Below the pieces are notes generated by a model. It did not search any database. It saw only the letters and a program-made list of their open reading frames with translations, and was not told the DNA's origin. Of a DNA stretch of 64,000 nt, positions 8,973 to 20,204 are shown in pieces (position 1 is the stretch's first letter; every line of letters begins with the position of its first letter). The DNA is from Mycolicibacterium neworleansense (lineage in GTDB: Bacteria > Actinomycetota > Actinomycetes > Mycobacteriales > Mycobacteriaceae). The translations under genes and the position numbers were made by a program. The stretch spans positions 310,001-374,000 of the forward strand of contig NZ_CWKH01000003.1 in the NCBI RefSeq assembly GCF_001245615.1. Reading direction: 5' to 3'.

Positions 8973-10403
8973 ATGAGCACCGACAACGCTGTCGAGACCG
9001 AATACCGCATCGAGCACGACACCATGGGCGAGGTCCGGGTGCCGGTCAACGCTCTGTGGCGGGCACAGACCCAGCGCGCCGTGGAGAACTTCCCGATCTC
9101 CTTCCGCGGGCTGGAGCGCACCCAGATCCGCGCGCTGGGCCTGCTGAAGGCCGCCTGCGCCCAGGTCAACAAGGACCTGGGCCTGCTGGCGGCCGACAAG
9201 GCCGACGCCATCATCGCCGCGGCCGGCGAGATCGCCGACGGCCTGCACGACGACCAGTTCCCGATCGACGTGTTCCAGACCGGCTCGGGCACCAGCTCCA
9301 ACATGAACGCCAACGAGGTCATCGCCTCGATCGCCGCCCGCAACGGCGTGACCGTTCACCCCAACGACGACGTGAACATGTCGCAGAGCTCCAACGACAC
9401 GTTCCCCACCGCCACCCACATCGCGGCGACCGAAGCCGCGGTGCGCCACCTGATTCCGGCGCTCGAGGTGCTGCACGAGTCTCTGGCCGCCAAGGCCAAG
9501 CAGTGGAAGACCGTGGTGAAGTCCGGCCGCACCCACCTGATGGACGCGGTGCCGGTGACCCTGGGCCAGGAGTTCGGGGGCTACGCCCGTCAGATCGAGG
9601 CCGGCATCGAACGCGTCAAGGCCACGCTGCCGCGCCTGGGTGAGCTCGCCATCGGTGGTACCGCCGTGGGCACCGGCCTCAACGCCCCCGACGGCTTCGG
9701 CGCCAAGGTGGTCGAGGTGCTGGTCAACCAGACCGGCCTGGCCGAACTGCGCACCGCCGCAGACTCGTTCGAGGCCCAGGCGGCCCGCGACGGGCTCGTC
9801 GAGGCATCGGGCGCGCTCAAGACCATCGCCGCCTCGCTGACCAAGATCGCCAACGATGTGCGCTGGATGGGTTCGGGCCCGCTGACCGGCCTGGGCGAGA
9901 TCCAGCTGCCGGACCTGCAGCCGGGCAGCTCGATCATGCCGGGCAAGGTCAATCCGGTTCTGCCCGAGGCGGTTACCCAGGTGGCCGCACAGGTCATCGG
10001 CAATGACGCCGCCGTCACGGTCGGCGGCCTGTCGGGCGCCTTCGAGCTGAACGTGTACATCCCGATGATGGCGCGCAACCTGCTGGAGTCGTTCACCCTG
10101 CTGAGCAATGTGTCTCGGTTGTTCGCCGAGAAATGCATCGACGGCCTGGTGGCCAACGAGGAGCACCTGCGCACCCTGGCCGAGTCGTCGCCGTCGATCG
10201 TGACGCCGCTGAACTCGGCGATCGGCTACGAGGAAGCCGCCAAGGTGGCCAAGCAGGCCCTCAAGGAGAAGAAGACCATCCGTCAGACCGTCATCGACCG
10301 CGGCCTGATCGGCGACAAGCTGAGCGAGGCCGAGCTGGACAAGCGCCTCGACGTGCTGGCCATGGCGAAGGTCATCGATGAGCGCTTGCGCGAAGAGCAA
10401 TAG
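8973..10403 (+). CDS. fumC: Class II fumarate hydratase
   Basis: A 476-aa class II (iron-independent) fumarase interconverting fumarate and malate in the TCA cycle. The superfamily signature [11 protein letters not shown] is present near residue 320, along with [13 protein letters not shown] and the SGRTHLMDA catalytic His region. The ATG is preceded by GAGAAAGG. A strong intrinsic terminator lies about 50 bp after the stop, closing the glpX-fumC unit. Confidence 0.97.
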   Translation: MSTDNAVETEYRIEHDTMGEVRVPVNALWRAQTQRAVENFPISFRGLERTQIRALGLLKAACAQVNKDLGLLAADKADAIIAAAGEIADGLHDDQFPIDVFQTGSGTSSNMNANEVIASIAARNGVTVHPNDDVNMSQSSNDTFPTATHIAATEAAVRHLIPALEVLHESLAAKAKQWKTVVKSGRTHLMDAVPVTLGQEFGGYARQIEAGIERVKATLPRLGELAIGGTAVGTGLNAPDGFGAKVVEVLVNQTGLAELRTAADSFEAQAARDGLVEASGALKTIAASLTKIANDVRWMGSGPLTGLGEIQLPDLQPGSSIMPGKVNPVLPEAVTQVAAQVIGNDAAVTVGGLSGAFELNVYIPMMARNLLESFTLLSNVSRLFAEKCIDGLVANEEHLRTLAESSPSIVTPLNSAIGYEEAAKVAKQALKEKKTIRQTVIDRGLIGDKLSEAELDKRLDVLAMAKVIDERLREEQ

Positions 10404-10450
10404 GCGAGCCGGCGACCCTTCTGTGCGAGTTCTCTGCGCGAGCAGACGTG

Positions 10451-10484
10451 AAAGCACCCCAGAATTACGGTTCTGGGGTGCTTT
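10451..10484 (+). terminator. Intrinsic terminator after fumC
   Basis: A perfect 14-bp inverted repeat: arms AAAGCACCCCAGAA at 10451-10464 and its complement at 10471-10484, with a 6-nt loop TTACGG. An A-run precedes and a T-run (CTTTT) ends the structure, so it works in both directions. It sits between fumC and the convergent devS gene. Confidence 0.93.
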
Positions 10485-10507
10485 TGCGTCAGCTCGCCAG
10501 GTGAACG

Positions 10508-12701
<2,194 letters not shown>

Positions 12702-12737
12702 AACCGCGACGGTAGTGCCGCGCTGATCTCGGGGACA

Positions 12738-12751
12738 CGGGCGAAAGCCCT
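12738..12751. promoter_or_regulatory. Possible degenerate second DevR box
   Basis: CGGGCGAAAGCCCT matches 9 of 14 positions of the strong box core GGGACCAAAGACCC, and lies exactly 22 bp away on the same helical face. Tandem strong/weak boxes are a known feature of DevR promoters. On sequence alone this is suggestive, not proven. Confidence 0.4.
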
Positions 12752-12756
12752 GTCGG

Positions 12757-12776
12757 TCAGGGACCAAAGACCCTGG
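12757..12776. promoter_or_regulatory. DevR (DosR) box upstream of the PPOX-devS unit
   Basis: TCAGGGACCAAAGACCCTGG is a near-perfect palindrome whose core GGGACCAAAGACCC fits the published DevR-box pattern. It is placed 56-75 bp before the PPOX start, in the 80-bp gap after devR. A box with the same core occurs upstream of the nitroreductase gene at the head of the cluster. Confidence 0.85.
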
Positions 12777-12781
12777 CGCCG

Positions 12782-13420
12782 CTAGTGATCGCGACGATCG
12801 AGCGTGGAGGCGAACACGGCGGCCTGTGTGCGGCGTTCCATGCCGAGTTTGGCCAGCAACCGCGACACGTAGTTCTTGACGGTCTTCTCCGCGAGGAACA
12901 TCCGGGCCGCGATCTGCCGGTTGGTCAGCCCCTCCCCCAGCAGGTCCAGCAGCACCCGCTCCTGCTGTGTCAGCCCGGCCAACGGGTCGGAGCGCTCGGC
13001 GTCGCCGCGCAGTTTCGCCATCAGCGCCGTGGCGGCGCGGTTGTCCAGCAGCGATTTCCCGGCCCCGACGTCCTTGATGGCCTGGGCCAGTTCCATGCCT
13101 TTGATGTCCTTGACCACATAGCCGCTGGCGCCGGCCAGGATGGCATCCAGCATGGCTTCGTCGGAGGTGAACGAGGTCAGCATCAGGCAGCGCAGATCGG
13201 GCATGCGGGACAACAGGTCCCGGCACAGTTCGATGCCGTTGCCGTCGGGCAGCCGCACGTCGAGCACCGCGACGTCGGGCGCCAGGGCAGGCACCCGCGC
13301 CAGCGCCTGGGCCACCGAATCGGCCTCACCGATCACGTCCAGCTCCGGGTCGGCGCTGAGCAGGTCGATCAGCCCGCGCCGAACCACCTCATGGTCGTCG
13401 ACCAGAAAAACGCTGATCAT
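12782..13420 (-). CDS. devR: Dormancy response regulator DevR (DosR)
   Basis: A 212-aa NarL-family regulator nearly identical in layout to M. tuberculosis DevR. The receiver has acidic residues FLVDDHE and phospho-acceptor Asp54 in [10 protein letters not shown]. The helix-turn-helix at about residues 150-205 contains [20 protein letters not shown]. It activates hypoxia/NO-induced genes after phosphorylation by DevS. It lies 10 bp after the UspA-like gene and so is probably expressed from the promoter of the nitroreductase gene, giving autoregulation through that DevR box. Confidence 0.97.
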   Translation of the reverse strand: MISVFLVDDHEVVRRGLIDLLSADPELDVIGEADSVAQALARVPALAPDVAVLDVRLPDGNGIELCRDLLSRMPDLRCLMLTSFTSDEAMLDAILAGASGYVVKDIKGMELAQAIKDVGAGKSLLDNRAATALMAKLRGDAERSDPLAGLTQQERVLLDLLGEGLTNRQIAARMFLAEKTVKNYVSRLLAKLGMERRTQAAVFASTLDRRDH

Positions 13421-13430
13421 TCCCCGAGTC

Positions 13431-13880
13431 TCACAACCGATGGCGCCGATCGCAAGTGAGCACCGCGCATCCGGAACGCTCCAGCGCCGTCTGCAGCCCC
13501 GGCGAATCCGGGTGATCGGCGTCGAGCACGAGCACCTGAGCCGACTCCGGGTGCTCCGTCAGGTATTCGGCGGCACTGTCGTAGCCGTCGATGCTCAGCA
13601 CATCGAGCTCCGGGGCGCGTTTGAGCGCACGGGCCAACCGTCGCTCCAGCTGGGCCGCCGACAACCGGTCCCGCTCGGCGACGGCCGTCGCGTCGTACAT
13701 CTCACGGTGCCGTGCGCCCCAGGTGGTCAGGACCCGCAGCGGTGCACCACGCAACAAGGCCTCCTCGATCGCGGTGTGCAGCGCGTCGTTGCTGGCGGTG
13801 CGGCCGTCGGCTTCGACCACGACGGCCGCACCAGCGGTGAGAGCCGAGGCGGCGGCGGGATCGATCAGGGTGTCGGTCAT
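13431..13880 (-). CDS. UspA-like small protein in the DevR operon
   Basis: A 149-aa protein ([17 protein letters not shown]...) with a Rossmann-like alpha/beta pattern ([29 protein letters not shown]). It resembles a short universal-stress-protein-type domain, as is common beside DevR, but no clear ATP-binding G-x2-G-x9-G motif is visible, so the call is tentative. The ATG at 13880 has GAGGAG 6 nt upstream; the ATG at 13886 would directly abut that site. It is co-directional with the nitroreductase (20 bp) and devR (10 bp). Confidence 0.75.
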   Translation of the reverse strand: MTDTLIDPAAASALTAGAAVVVEADGRTASNDALHTAIEEALLRGAPLRVLTTWGARHREMYDATAVAERDRLSAAQLERRLARALKRAPELDVLSIDGYDSAAEYLTEHPESAQVLVLDADHPDSPGLQTALERSGCAVLTCDRRHRL

Positions 13881-13900
13881 TGTCATCTCCTCGTCAACGG

Positions 13901-14884
13901 TCAGGATTCGAAGGTCAGGAAGGTCTCGACGGCACGCCGCGGTGTGGGCGGTGGCGCATCGGTGATCGTCGGGGCGATACCGATCCGCACCAGCAGCTGC
14001 GGGCAGGCATCACGGCCGATCAGCGTGCCGATGATGTCCCGGCTGGCGTGCAGCTCGGTCACGTGGCTCACTGGGCAGGTGCTCAGGCCCGAGAGCGTGC
14101 ACTCCAGGAGCACCGCGGAGAGGGCCTCACCGGCGTCGAGGGCATCTGCCCGGCTGTACCCGTCGGTGGACAGCACGACCAGAGTGGCCGAATCATCGCG
14201 GACGGTGGGACGCCGATCGCTGTGTGTGGTGACCGGGAAGGTGCGCGCCACCGCGACCCGCTCGCTCTCGGCCGCCGAAACCAGAGAGCTCTGCGGGATA
14301 CCGTCCTCGGTCGCGAAGGGCGTTGTCCACCAGGCTAGTTCGGCGTGATAGGCCGAATCGTAGAGCCGCAGCGACTCGGTCAGCGCAGCGGCCTCGGCCA
14401 CCCGCTCACGCATACCCTCGTCCAGCACGTCCAGGTGGACCGGGCCTGCCGACAACCGCGCCCGCAGCAGGGTTTCGAAGGCATCCCAGTCCGCGTATCC
14501 GACCATCGGCAGCCGGTCGGTGCGCCGGGCCAGGATCGCATCGGCCCGGCGGCGGTGCGCGTCGGTGACGAAGTCCATCGGCGAGAACTGCAGTGTCGCC
14601 AGATGATCGGGGTCATTGGGATTGGGGAAACGGTCGACGGTGGTGGCCCATCCGGCGGCGGCCATGGCGACCCGCAGGTGGTCCAGCAGGACACCGCAAC
14701 TGATGACCGCTTCACGTGAGGACCGGTCGGTCGCCGTCACCACCCGGGCGGGGTCGAGGTGCAGCTCCAGACAGTCACGTTCGGCCACCAGCCGCCACGG
14801 CTGGGTGTTGTGCAGGGAGGGCGCACGTGATGCCAGCTGCACCGCGCGGGTGAGGGTCGCTGTGTCGCACATCGTGTCGGGCAT
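13901..14884 (-). CDS. Acg-type nitroreductase family protein (DevR regulon)
   Basis: A 327-aa protein of the Acg family (Rv2032/Rv3131 relatives). The N-terminus carries the nitroreductase FMN-binding pattern LASRAPSLHNTQPWRL, which is how this family begins, and the protein spans a fused, degenerate nitroreductase repeat. In M. tuberculosis these proteins are strongly DosR-induced; some appear to sequester flavin rather than reduce substrates. The DevR box 33-52 bp upstream makes this the promoter-proximal gene of the operon. ATG 14884 is used; ATG 14872 is an alternative. Confidence 0.92.
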   Translation of the reverse strand: MPDTMCDTATLTRAVQLASRAPSLHNTQPWRLVAERDCLELHLDPARVVTATDRSSREAVISCGVLLDHLRVAMAAAGWATTVDRFPNPNDPDHLATLQFSPMDFVTDAHRRRADAILARRTDRLPMVGYADWDAFETLLRARLSAGPVHLDVLDEGMRERVAEAAALTESLRLYDSAYHAELAWWTTPFATEDGIPQSSLVSAAESERVAVARTFPVTTHSDRRPTVRDDSATLVVLSTDGYSRADALDAGEALSAVLLECTLSGLSTCPVSHVTELHASRDIIGTLIGRDACPQLLVRIGIAPTITDAPPPTPRRAVETFLTFES

Positions 14885-14916
14885 GCTTCAAGCCTCGTCG
14901 TGCCCGGGCCCGTCGG

Positions 14917-14936
14917 TTAGGGTCTTTGGTCCTCAA
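14917..14936. promoter_or_regulatory. DevR (DosR) box upstream of the nitroreductase-usp-devR operon
   Basis: On the minus strand TTGAGGACCAAAGACCCTAA is a DevR-box palindrome sharing GGACCAAAGACCCT with the box at 12757-12776. It lies 33-52 bp before the nitroreductase start, close enough to overlap the -35 region, as in other DevR-activated promoters. Confidence 0.85.
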
Positions 14937-14967
14937 CCCGACGCGATATGCGTCTCATGTCGCCTTC

Positions 14968-15852
14968 TCACGCCCCGTTGTTGGGACCTCCGGAATTCGC
15001 CCCGGGGATGTCGGTGATCGGGAAGTTCGGCATCGGTGCGGGCGACGGGGTCGCGGGCAGCGCCGGGATCTCGGCCGGCGGGATGTCCTTGAGCGCCTCG
15101 GCAGGTGGCACCGGGGGCCCGTTCTCCCGGCTGCCGTAGCTGGTGCCGGGCCGGAGTTCGCCGAGCATGTGGCTGACGGTCACCAGGTGGTAGCCGTTGG
15201 CCTTGAGCACCGGGATGAACTGGTACACCAGGTCCACGGTCGACGAGTACGTGTCGTGGAACAGCACCACGGAGTTGGGCTTGATCTGGGTCATCAGCAT
15301 GTAGCGGGTCGCGGCGATGTTGGCGTCGTTGGCCCAGTCGAACGGGATCACGTCCCAGTTGACGTCGGCCAGACCCTGTTTGCCGGCCTCGGCCAGCACC
15401 TGGTCGTTGATCAGCCCGCCGGCCGTGCGCACGAGCTTCGGCCGCTGGCCCGTGGCCGCCTCGATGGCGTCACTGGCCTTGCTGAACTGCGCCGGGATCT
15501 CCTCGGGCGGAATGGTCGTCATGTTCGGGTGTTCCCAGGTGTGGCTGCCCAGTTCCATCCCGGCCTCGACGACCCGCTTGGCACCCTCGGGGTTGGCGGC
15601 CACCTTGTTGCCGATCTGGAAGAACGTCGCCTTGGCGTCGTTGTCCTTGAGGATCTGCAGCAGCCGGTCGGTGTAGGGACCGGGGCCGTCGTCGAAGGTC
15701 AGCGCGACGCACCGCTCCTTGGAGCAGTCCACGTCATCGGGGTCGTCCCGGCGGATGTGCCCGGTGAGCGCACCCACCACCAGGACTACGACGGCGGCCG
15801 TCACACCGACCACGGTCCACCGCCATGCCTGACTGTTGGGGAGCCTCGCCAC
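14968..15852 (-). CDS. Membrane-anchored polysaccharide deacetylase (CE4/NodB domain)
   Basis: A 294-aa protein with one N-terminal membrane helix (residues ~12-30) and an extracytoplasmic NodB-homology domain. Motif 1 is TFDDGP (residues 52-57) and motif 2 is SHTWEH with His104 and His108 as metal ligands; a late FHDT segment is present. Motif 3 reads RTAGG instead of the usual RPPYG-like form, so catalysis may differ. The Pro-rich tail after residue ~235 is probably disordered in the wall. It likely removes N-acetyl groups from peptidoglycan or another glycan. It matches Rv1096 by position, downstream of phoH2. Confidence 0.9.
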   Translation of the reverse strand: MARLPNSQAWRWTVVGVTAAVVVLVVGALTGHIRRDDPDDVDCSKERCVALTFDDGPGPYTDRLLQILKDNDAKATFFQIGNKVAANPEGAKRVVEAGMELGSHTWEHPNMTTIPPEEIPAQFSKASDAIEAATGQRPKLVRTAGGLINDQVLAEAGKQGLADVNWDVIPFDWANDANIAATRYMLMTQIKPNSVVLFHDTYSSTVDLVYQFIPVLKANGYHLVTVSHMLGELRPGTSYGSRENGPPVPPAEALKDIPPAEIPALPATPSPAPMPNFPITDIPGANSGGPNNGA

Positions 15853-15873
15853 CCCGGCAGCCTACCGGCTGGC

Positions 15874-15922
15874 GATTTGTGCACCTCCCGTAGCGCCTGC
15901 CGTCACGGGAGGTGCACAAATC
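15874..15922 (-). terminator. Long hairpin after phoH2 (GTGCAC-type element)
   Basis: A perfect 18-bp inverted repeat: arms at 15874-15891 and 15905-15922, with a 13-nt loop. The arm begins GATTTGTGCACCTCCCGT. It lies 2 bp beyond the phoH2 stop and has no T-run, so it may act as an RNA-end or termination structure. The same outer sequence GATTTGTGCAC recurs in the hairpin at 57449-57497. Confidence 0.7.
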
Positions 15923-15924
15923 AC

Positions 15925-17238
15925 TCAGGGCAGGGCGCCGGGGCTGATCTCCTCCAGCATTTCGGTGACGAGCGCCGCGATCGGCGAGCGTTCACTGCGC
16001 TGCAGCGTGATGTGGGCGAACAGCGGATGTCCCTTGAGCTTCTCGATCACCGCCGCGACGCCGTCGTGGCGGCCCACCCGCAGGTTGTCGCGCTGGGCCA
16101 CATCGTGGGTCAGCACCACCCGCGAGCCCGCGCCGAGCCGCGACAGCACGGTCAGCAGCACGTTGCGTTCCAGTGACTGCGCTTCGTCGACGATCACGAA
16201 CGAGTCGTGCAGCGACCGGCCCCGGATGTGGGTCAGCGGAAGCACTTCCAGCATTCCGCGGGACAGCACCTCGTCGAGCACGGCCGGGCTGGCCAGCCCT
16301 TCGAGCGTGTCGAAGACGGCCTGGGCCCACGGGCCCATCTTCTCGCTCTCGCTGCCCGGCAGGTAGCCGAGATCCTGTCCGCCGACGGCATACAGCGGAC
16401 GGAACACCACCACCTTGCGCTGCGTACGGCGTTCCAGCACCGCTTCCAGGCCCGCGCACAGTGCGAGTGCGGATTTGCCGGTGCCGGCCTTGCCGCCGAG
16501 TGAGACGATGCCGACGGATTCGTCGAGCAGCAGGTCGAGGGCGACGCGCTGTTCGGCTGACCTTCCCCGGAGGCCGAACACTTCGCGATCACCACGCACC
16601 AACTGCACGCGCTTCTCGGCGTTGACCCGCCCGAGCGCCGACGAACTACCACCGAGCAATCGGATTCCCGTGTGGCAGGGAAGATCCCGGGCCTCGGGCA
16701 GATCGATCTCACCGTCGGCGAACAGGGTGTCGATATCTTCGGCCGCCACGTCGAATTCGGTCATGCCGGTCCAGCCGGACACCACGACATCCTGCGCGTG
16801 GTACTCATCGGCAGCCAGACCCACCGCCCCGGCTTTGACGCGCAGCGGAATGTCCTTGCTCACCAAGGTAACTCGCTTGCCCTCGGCAGCGAGGTTGGCC
16901 GCGCAGGCCAGGATCCGCGTGTCGTTGGTCTCGGTGCGGAAGCCGGTGGGCAATACCGACGGGTCGATGTGATTCAACTCGACCTGCAGTGTGCCGCCTT
17001 CTGCCCCAACAGGAATCGGCTGATCCAGCCGTCCATGCTCAAGCCGTAGGTCATCGAACATCCGCAACGCCTGCCGGGCGAACCAGCCCAGCTCGTGGTG
17101 ATGCCGTTTGGCCTCAAGCTCGCTGATCACGACCAGCGGGACCACCACTTCGTGCTCGGCGAACCGGGTGCATGCCCATGGATCGGACAGCAACACGGAT
17201 GTGTCGAGCACATAGGTACGGACAGGCGAATCAGTCAC
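15925..17238 (-). CDS. phoH2: PhoH2: PIN-domain ribonuclease fused to PhoH ATPase/helicase
   Basis: A 437-aa two-domain protein. The N-terminal PIN domain (residues ~7-130) has acidic residues in VLDTSVLL and ETNDTRILA. The C-terminal PhoH P-loop ATPase has Walker [10 protein letters not shown] and Walker B FVIVDEAQ. Mycobacterial PhoH2 unwinds and cleaves RNA and pairs with a small antitoxin, PhoAT. The GTG start has GGAG 6 nt upstream and overlaps the stop of the phoAT reading frame (GTGA). The stop is followed at once by an 18-bp hairpin. Confidence 0.95.
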   Translation of the reverse strand: MTDSPVRTYVLDTSVLLSDPWACTRFAEHEVVVPLVVISELEAKRHHHELGWFARQALRMFDDLRLEHGRLDQPIPVGAEGGTLQVELNHIDPSVLPTGFRTETNDTRILACAANLAAEGKRVTLVSKDIPLRVKAGAVGLAADEYHAQDVVVSGWTGMTEFDVAAEDIDTLFADGEIDLPEARDLPCHTGIRLLGGSSSALGRVNAEKRVQLVRGDREVFGLRGRSAEQRVALDLLLDESVGIVSLGGKAGTGKSALALCAGLEAVLERRTQRKVVVFRPLYAVGGQDLGYLPGSESEKMGPWAQAVFDTLEGLASPAVLDEVLSRGMLEVLPLTHIRGRSLHDSFVIVDEAQSLERNVLLTVLSRLGAGSRVVLTHDVAQRDNLRVGRHDGVAAVIEKLKGHPLFAHITLQRSERSPIAALVTEMLEEISPGALP

Positions 17239-17369
17239 GTGGCGCTCCTAGAACCCGCGCGGCCCCACACGAGTTGCTCGGTGGACACTGCGGCACCAGG
17301 ACCGGAGCCGGCCCTTTCGAGATCTAACCGATCGGTACCGTCCGGACAGCAGAGCATGTCGCTAGCCAT
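17235..17369 (-). CDS. phoAT: Candidate PhoAT antitoxin
   Basis: A 44-aa open frame starting [16 protein letters not shown] and ending ...GRAGSRSAT directly upstream of phoH2. Its TGA overlaps the phoH2 GTG by 4 nt. This is the arrangement described for the phoAT-phoH2 type II toxin-antitoxin-like operon of mycobacteria, in which a short upstream gene overlaps phoH2. No strong ribosome binding site is visible before the ATG (a G-run is about 14 nt away), so the exact start, or an internal ATG at 17357, is uncertain. Function is inferred from position. Confidence 0.7.
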   Translation of the reverse strand: MASDMLCCPDGTDRLDLERAGSGPGAAVSTEQLVWGRAGSRSAT

Positions 17370-17438
17370 CGGATTTGACGCTACCCCCGCGGTGGCGGGG
17401 TTGCTGGCTGGCGCGCCGCGTGAATGACGCCCGGAGCG

Positions 17439-18266
17439 TTACGTGTTGATGAACTCCTGGAGCTGGGGTTCGTCGGCCAGACCCCAGGCGGTGATCCGGT
17501 CGGAGATGACCTTCGCCAGAGCAGCCTTGTCGAAGATGCCGGCCTCGGCCACCACGGCGACCTTGTCCTGGTAGGCGTCGATGTCGGCGCCGATCACGTC
17601 GAGCTCGCGGGCCCGGGCGGCGATGGCCGCCACGGTCTCGTCGCGGTGGGTGCCCAGCAGGTAGGCCACCAGGTTCGCGAAGAACAGCTCATGCCGCTCC
17701 TCGTCGAGAACGATGCGGCCCATCATCGACGCCAGCACCGGCTCGGTGATCTGGTCCTTGAGGTTGCGGGTGAAGACCGCGTGCGCACGCTCGAAGAACG
17801 CCATGAAAACCAGCGTCTCGATCTGGCTGTAGCTGTCGGCGCGGTAACCCTTCATCACGTGCTCGACGCGGACGTCCTCGTTGGCCGTCGGGTCGATCTC
17901 ACGGGTGACGACGAGGTAGTTGCGCAGCGCCACGGCGTGCAGGTGCTCCTCGGCGGTCCAGCGGCCCAGAAAGCGGCCCCACTTGTCCTCGAGGATGAAG
18001 TGCTCGACGAGCTCGCGGTGGTAACCCGACAGGTTGTCCTTGGTGATCAGCAGGATCTCCAAGGCGTCGGTGATGGTCTTGGGCAGGGTGACCTGTGACG
18101 GATCCCAGTCCTGGCCACCGAGGAAGGCGAAGTTCTCGCCCTGGTCGAACGGCACGTAATCGTGCGCGTACCAGAGATCCTCGGTATCCAGGTGTCGACG
18201 CAGCTCAGCCTCGACGACGGGCTCGAGCTCCAAGGTCAGCGCATTAGCTACAGGTTTCTGTGCCAT
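17439..18266 (-). CDS. desA2: Acyl-[ACP] desaturase DesA2
   Basis: A 275-aa ferritin-like soluble desaturase. The di-iron ligands lie in AEEHLHA (helix pair 1) and DEERHEL (helix pair 2). DesA-type enzymes are thought to introduce double bonds into acyl-ACP chains for mycolic acids. It is monocistronic by spacing: 64 bp from glyA upstream and 69 bp before phoAT. An inverted repeat at 18275-18291, a few bases before the start, may be its operator. Confidence 0.93.
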   Translation of the reverse strand: MAQKPVANALTLELEPVVEAELRRHLDTEDLWYAHDYVPFDQGENFAFLGGQDWDPSQVTLPKTITDALEILLITKDNLSGYHRELVEHFILEDKWGRFLGRWTAEEHLHAVALRNYLVVTREIDPTANEDVRVEHVMKGYRADSYSQIETLVFMAFFERAHAVFTRNLKDQITEPVLASMMGRIVLDEERHELFFANLVAYLLGTHRDETVAAIAARARELDVIGADIDAYQDKVAVVAEAGIFDKAALAKVISDRITAWGLADEPQLQEFINT

Positions 18267-18274
18267 GGGGTAAC

Positions 18275-18291
18275 TGTAACCCGGGTTTACA
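18275..18291. promoter_or_regulatory. Inverted repeat at the desA2 promoter
   Basis: TGTAACCCGGGTTTACA is an imperfect palindrome (TGTAA-CCCGGG-TTTACA) lying 9-25 bp before the desA2 start. In M. tuberculosis the TetR-type repressor MadR controls desA1 and desA2, so this is a reasonable operator candidate. The match to a MadR site was not checked. Confidence 0.5.
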
Positions 18292-18330
18292 TGTTTCTGA
18301 AACTCGAGCCACTGTGATGTCGCCCCGGAC

Positions 18331-19794
18331 TCAGAGGGTCAGGCCCGGGTACAGCGGGTTGGCGTTCAGCAGCTCGGCCGAGGCCGCGTGCACGCGCTCG
18401 GCGGTGCCCTCGGCGAGCTTGTACTTGGCTTTCGATGTCCCCTCGGGCTGCGTGTTGGACAGCACGTCGACGATCAGCTCGGCCACCCGGTCGAAGTCCT
18501 CGGCACCGAATCCGCGGCTGGTCAGTGCCGGGGTGCCCAGCCGGATGCCGCTGGTGTACCAGGCGCCGTTGGGGTCGGCCGGGATCGCGTTGCGGTTGGT
18601 GACGACGCCGGCGTCGAGCAGGGCGGACTCGGCCTGGCGGCCGGTCAGCCCGAACGAGCGCACGTCGAGCAGCACGATGTGGTTGTCGGTGCCGCCGGTG
18701 ACCAGGCCCGCATCACGCTTGACGAAGCCGTCGGCCAGCGCCTGGGCGTTGTCGGCGACCTGTTGGGCGTAGGTCTGGAACGCGGGCTGGCGCGCCTCGG
18801 CCAGCGCGACGGCCTTGGCGGCCATCACATGGCTCAGCGGCCCGCCGAGCACCATCGGGCAGCCCTTGTCCACGGCCGGGGCGAATTCCTCGGTGGCCAG
18901 CACCATGCCGCCGCGCGGGCCGCGCAGAGACTTGTGCGTGGTCGTGGTGGTGACGTGGGCGTGCGGCACCGGATCCTCGTCGCCGGTGAACACCTTGCCC
19001 GCGACCAGGCCCGCGAAGTGGGCCATGTCGACCATGAGCGTGGCGCCCACTTCGTCGGCGATCTCGCGCATCTTGGCGAAGTTCACCCGGCGCGGATAGG
19101 CGGAGTATCCGGCGACCAGGATCAGCGGCTTGAACTCGCGGGCAGCCGCGGCGACCGCGTCGTAGTCCAAAAAGCCCGTCTCCGGGTTGGTGCCGTAGCT
19201 GCGCTGATGGAACATCTTGCCCGAGATGTTGGGCCGGAAGCCGTGGGTCAGGTGACCGCCGGCATCCAGCGACATGCCGAGCAGGCGCTGGTTGCCCAGC
19301 TTGTTGCGCAGGGTCTCCCAGTCCGCCTCGGACAGGTCGTTGACGTGCTTGGCACCCAGGTTGGCCAACTCGGGCGCCTCGACCTTGGTCGCCAGGATCG
19401 CCCAGAAGGCAACGAGATTGGCGTCGATGCCGGAGTGCGGCTGGACGTAGGCGTAGGGGGCGCCGAACAGTTCACGGGCGTGCTCGGCGGCCAGCGCCTC
19501 GACCGTGTCGACGTTCTGGCAGCCGGCGTAGAAGCGGTGCCCGACGGTGCCCTCGGCGTACTTGTCGGAGAACCAGGTGCCCATGGTCAGCAGCACGGCC
19601 GGGGAGGCGTAATTCTCACTGGCGATCAGCTTGAGCGAATCACGTTGATCGGCAAGCTCTTTACGGGTGGCCGCCGCGACCCGGGGCTCGACGGATTCGA
19701 TGACCCGCAATGCGGCCGCATACGCGGCGCTTGAGGTCTCGGCGTAATCGACGCCGGAAGCCGCGGGCAAGGTGGATGACGAGTCTGCTGCCAT
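18331..19794 (-). CDS. glyA: Serine hydroxymethyltransferase, long form
   Basis: A 487-aa PLP enzyme interconverting serine and glycine with tetrahydrofolate. The PLP lysine motif is [14 protein letters not shown], and [15 protein letters not shown] and [12 protein letters not shown] are conserved SHMT segments. Most bacterial SHMTs are 410-430 aa. Here an extra ~60 residues lie between the [11 protein letters not shown] and GGHLTHG regions, as in a distinct long SHMT subfamily. The ATG at 19794 is taken because the in-frame codons upstream look non-coding. Its position beside desA2 matches glyA1 of M. tuberculosis. Confidence 0.95.
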   Translation of the reverse strand: MAADSSSTLPAASGVDYAETSSAAYAAALRVIESVEPRVAAATRKELADQRDSLKLIASENYASPAVLLTMGTWFSDKYAEGTVGHRFYAGCQNVDTVEALAAEHARELFGAPYAYVQPHSGIDANLVAFWAILATKVEAPELANLGAKHVNDLSEADWETLRNKLGNQRLLGMSLDAGGHLTHGFRPNISGKMFHQRSYGTNPETGFLDYDAVAAAAREFKPLILVAGYSAYPRRVNFAKMREIADEVGATLMVDMAHFAGLVAGKVFTGDEDPVPHAHVTTTTTHKSLRGPRGGMVLATEEFAPAVDKGCPMVLGGPLSHVMAAKAVALAEARQPAFQTYAQQVADNAQALADGFVKRDAGLVTGGTDNHIVLLDVRSFGLTGRQAESALLDAGVVTNRNAIPADPNGAWYTSGIRLGTPALTSRGFGAEDFDRVAELIVDVLSNTQPEGTSKAKYKLAEGTAERVHAASAELLNANPLYPGLTL

Positions 19795-19846
19795 GGCTTT
19801 TAGCCTAGTCGGGCCACATCTGGAGCCGACGACTGGCACCACGGCA

Positions 19847-19878
19847 AAACCGGGCGAACCGCTCGGTCTGCCCGGTTT
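19847..19878 (-). terminator. Terminator-like hairpin after the first Trp/Gly-rich exported protein gene
   Basis: Inverted repeat AAACCGGGC (19847-19855) and GCCCGGTTT (19870-19878) with a 14-nt loop, placed just after the 19893 gene and ending in Ts on the minus strand. Confidence 0.65.
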
Positions 19879-19892
19879 CGTCGGTGGTCAGA

Positions 19893-20204
19893 TCACTCGG
19901 CAGTGTGGTTCCAGGCGCCACCGGCTTTGCCGTTGGCATAACCGCCGCCGGGCCATCCCTTGCTCCAGTCGTGCCCGGCCCAGGCACCGCCGGGCCAGCC
20001 CTTGCTCCAGTCCCAGCCGGCCCACGCGCCGCCGGGCCACGGGCTCACGAGGCTGGGCGGTTCGATCTCTTCGCCGTTCAAGATGACGACGGGATCGGCA
20101 TTGGCCACCGCGGCGGATCCGATGAGTCCAGCCATCGAGCCTGCCACCACGGCCACACCGGCCATCAGCTTGACCCGGTTCGATTTCGTGCTCGTTGTAG
20201 CCAT
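19893..20204 (-). CDS. Exported Trp/Gly-rich repeat protein A
   Basis: A 103-aa protein with a clear signal peptide (hydrophobic core at ~12-33, cleavage likely at ANA-DP around residue 37). The mature part ends in tandem repeats: PWPGGAWAGWDWSKG, then GWPGGAWAGHDWSKG, then WPGGGYANGKAGGAWNH. The function is unknown; no family is recognised. The repeat is shared with the upstream neighbour (20518-20928), so the two are paralogues. The ATG is preceded by GGGGAG with 5-nt spacing. Repeated Trp-Gly units suggest surface or glycan contact, but that is speculation. Confidence 0.8.
   Translation of the reverse strand: MATTSTKSNRVKLMAGVAVVAGSMAGLIGSAAVANADPVVILNGEEIEPPSLVSPWPGGAWAGWDWSKGWPGGAWAGHDWSKGWPGGGYANGKAGGAWNHTAE

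Noticed and set aside
14906..14912. GGGCCCGTC next to the DevR box as a further box
   Set aside because: Lacks the central A/T-rich spacer and the second half-site.
18388..19734. 448-aa plus-strand open frame across glyA
   Set aside because: Antisense to glyA, shadow composition.
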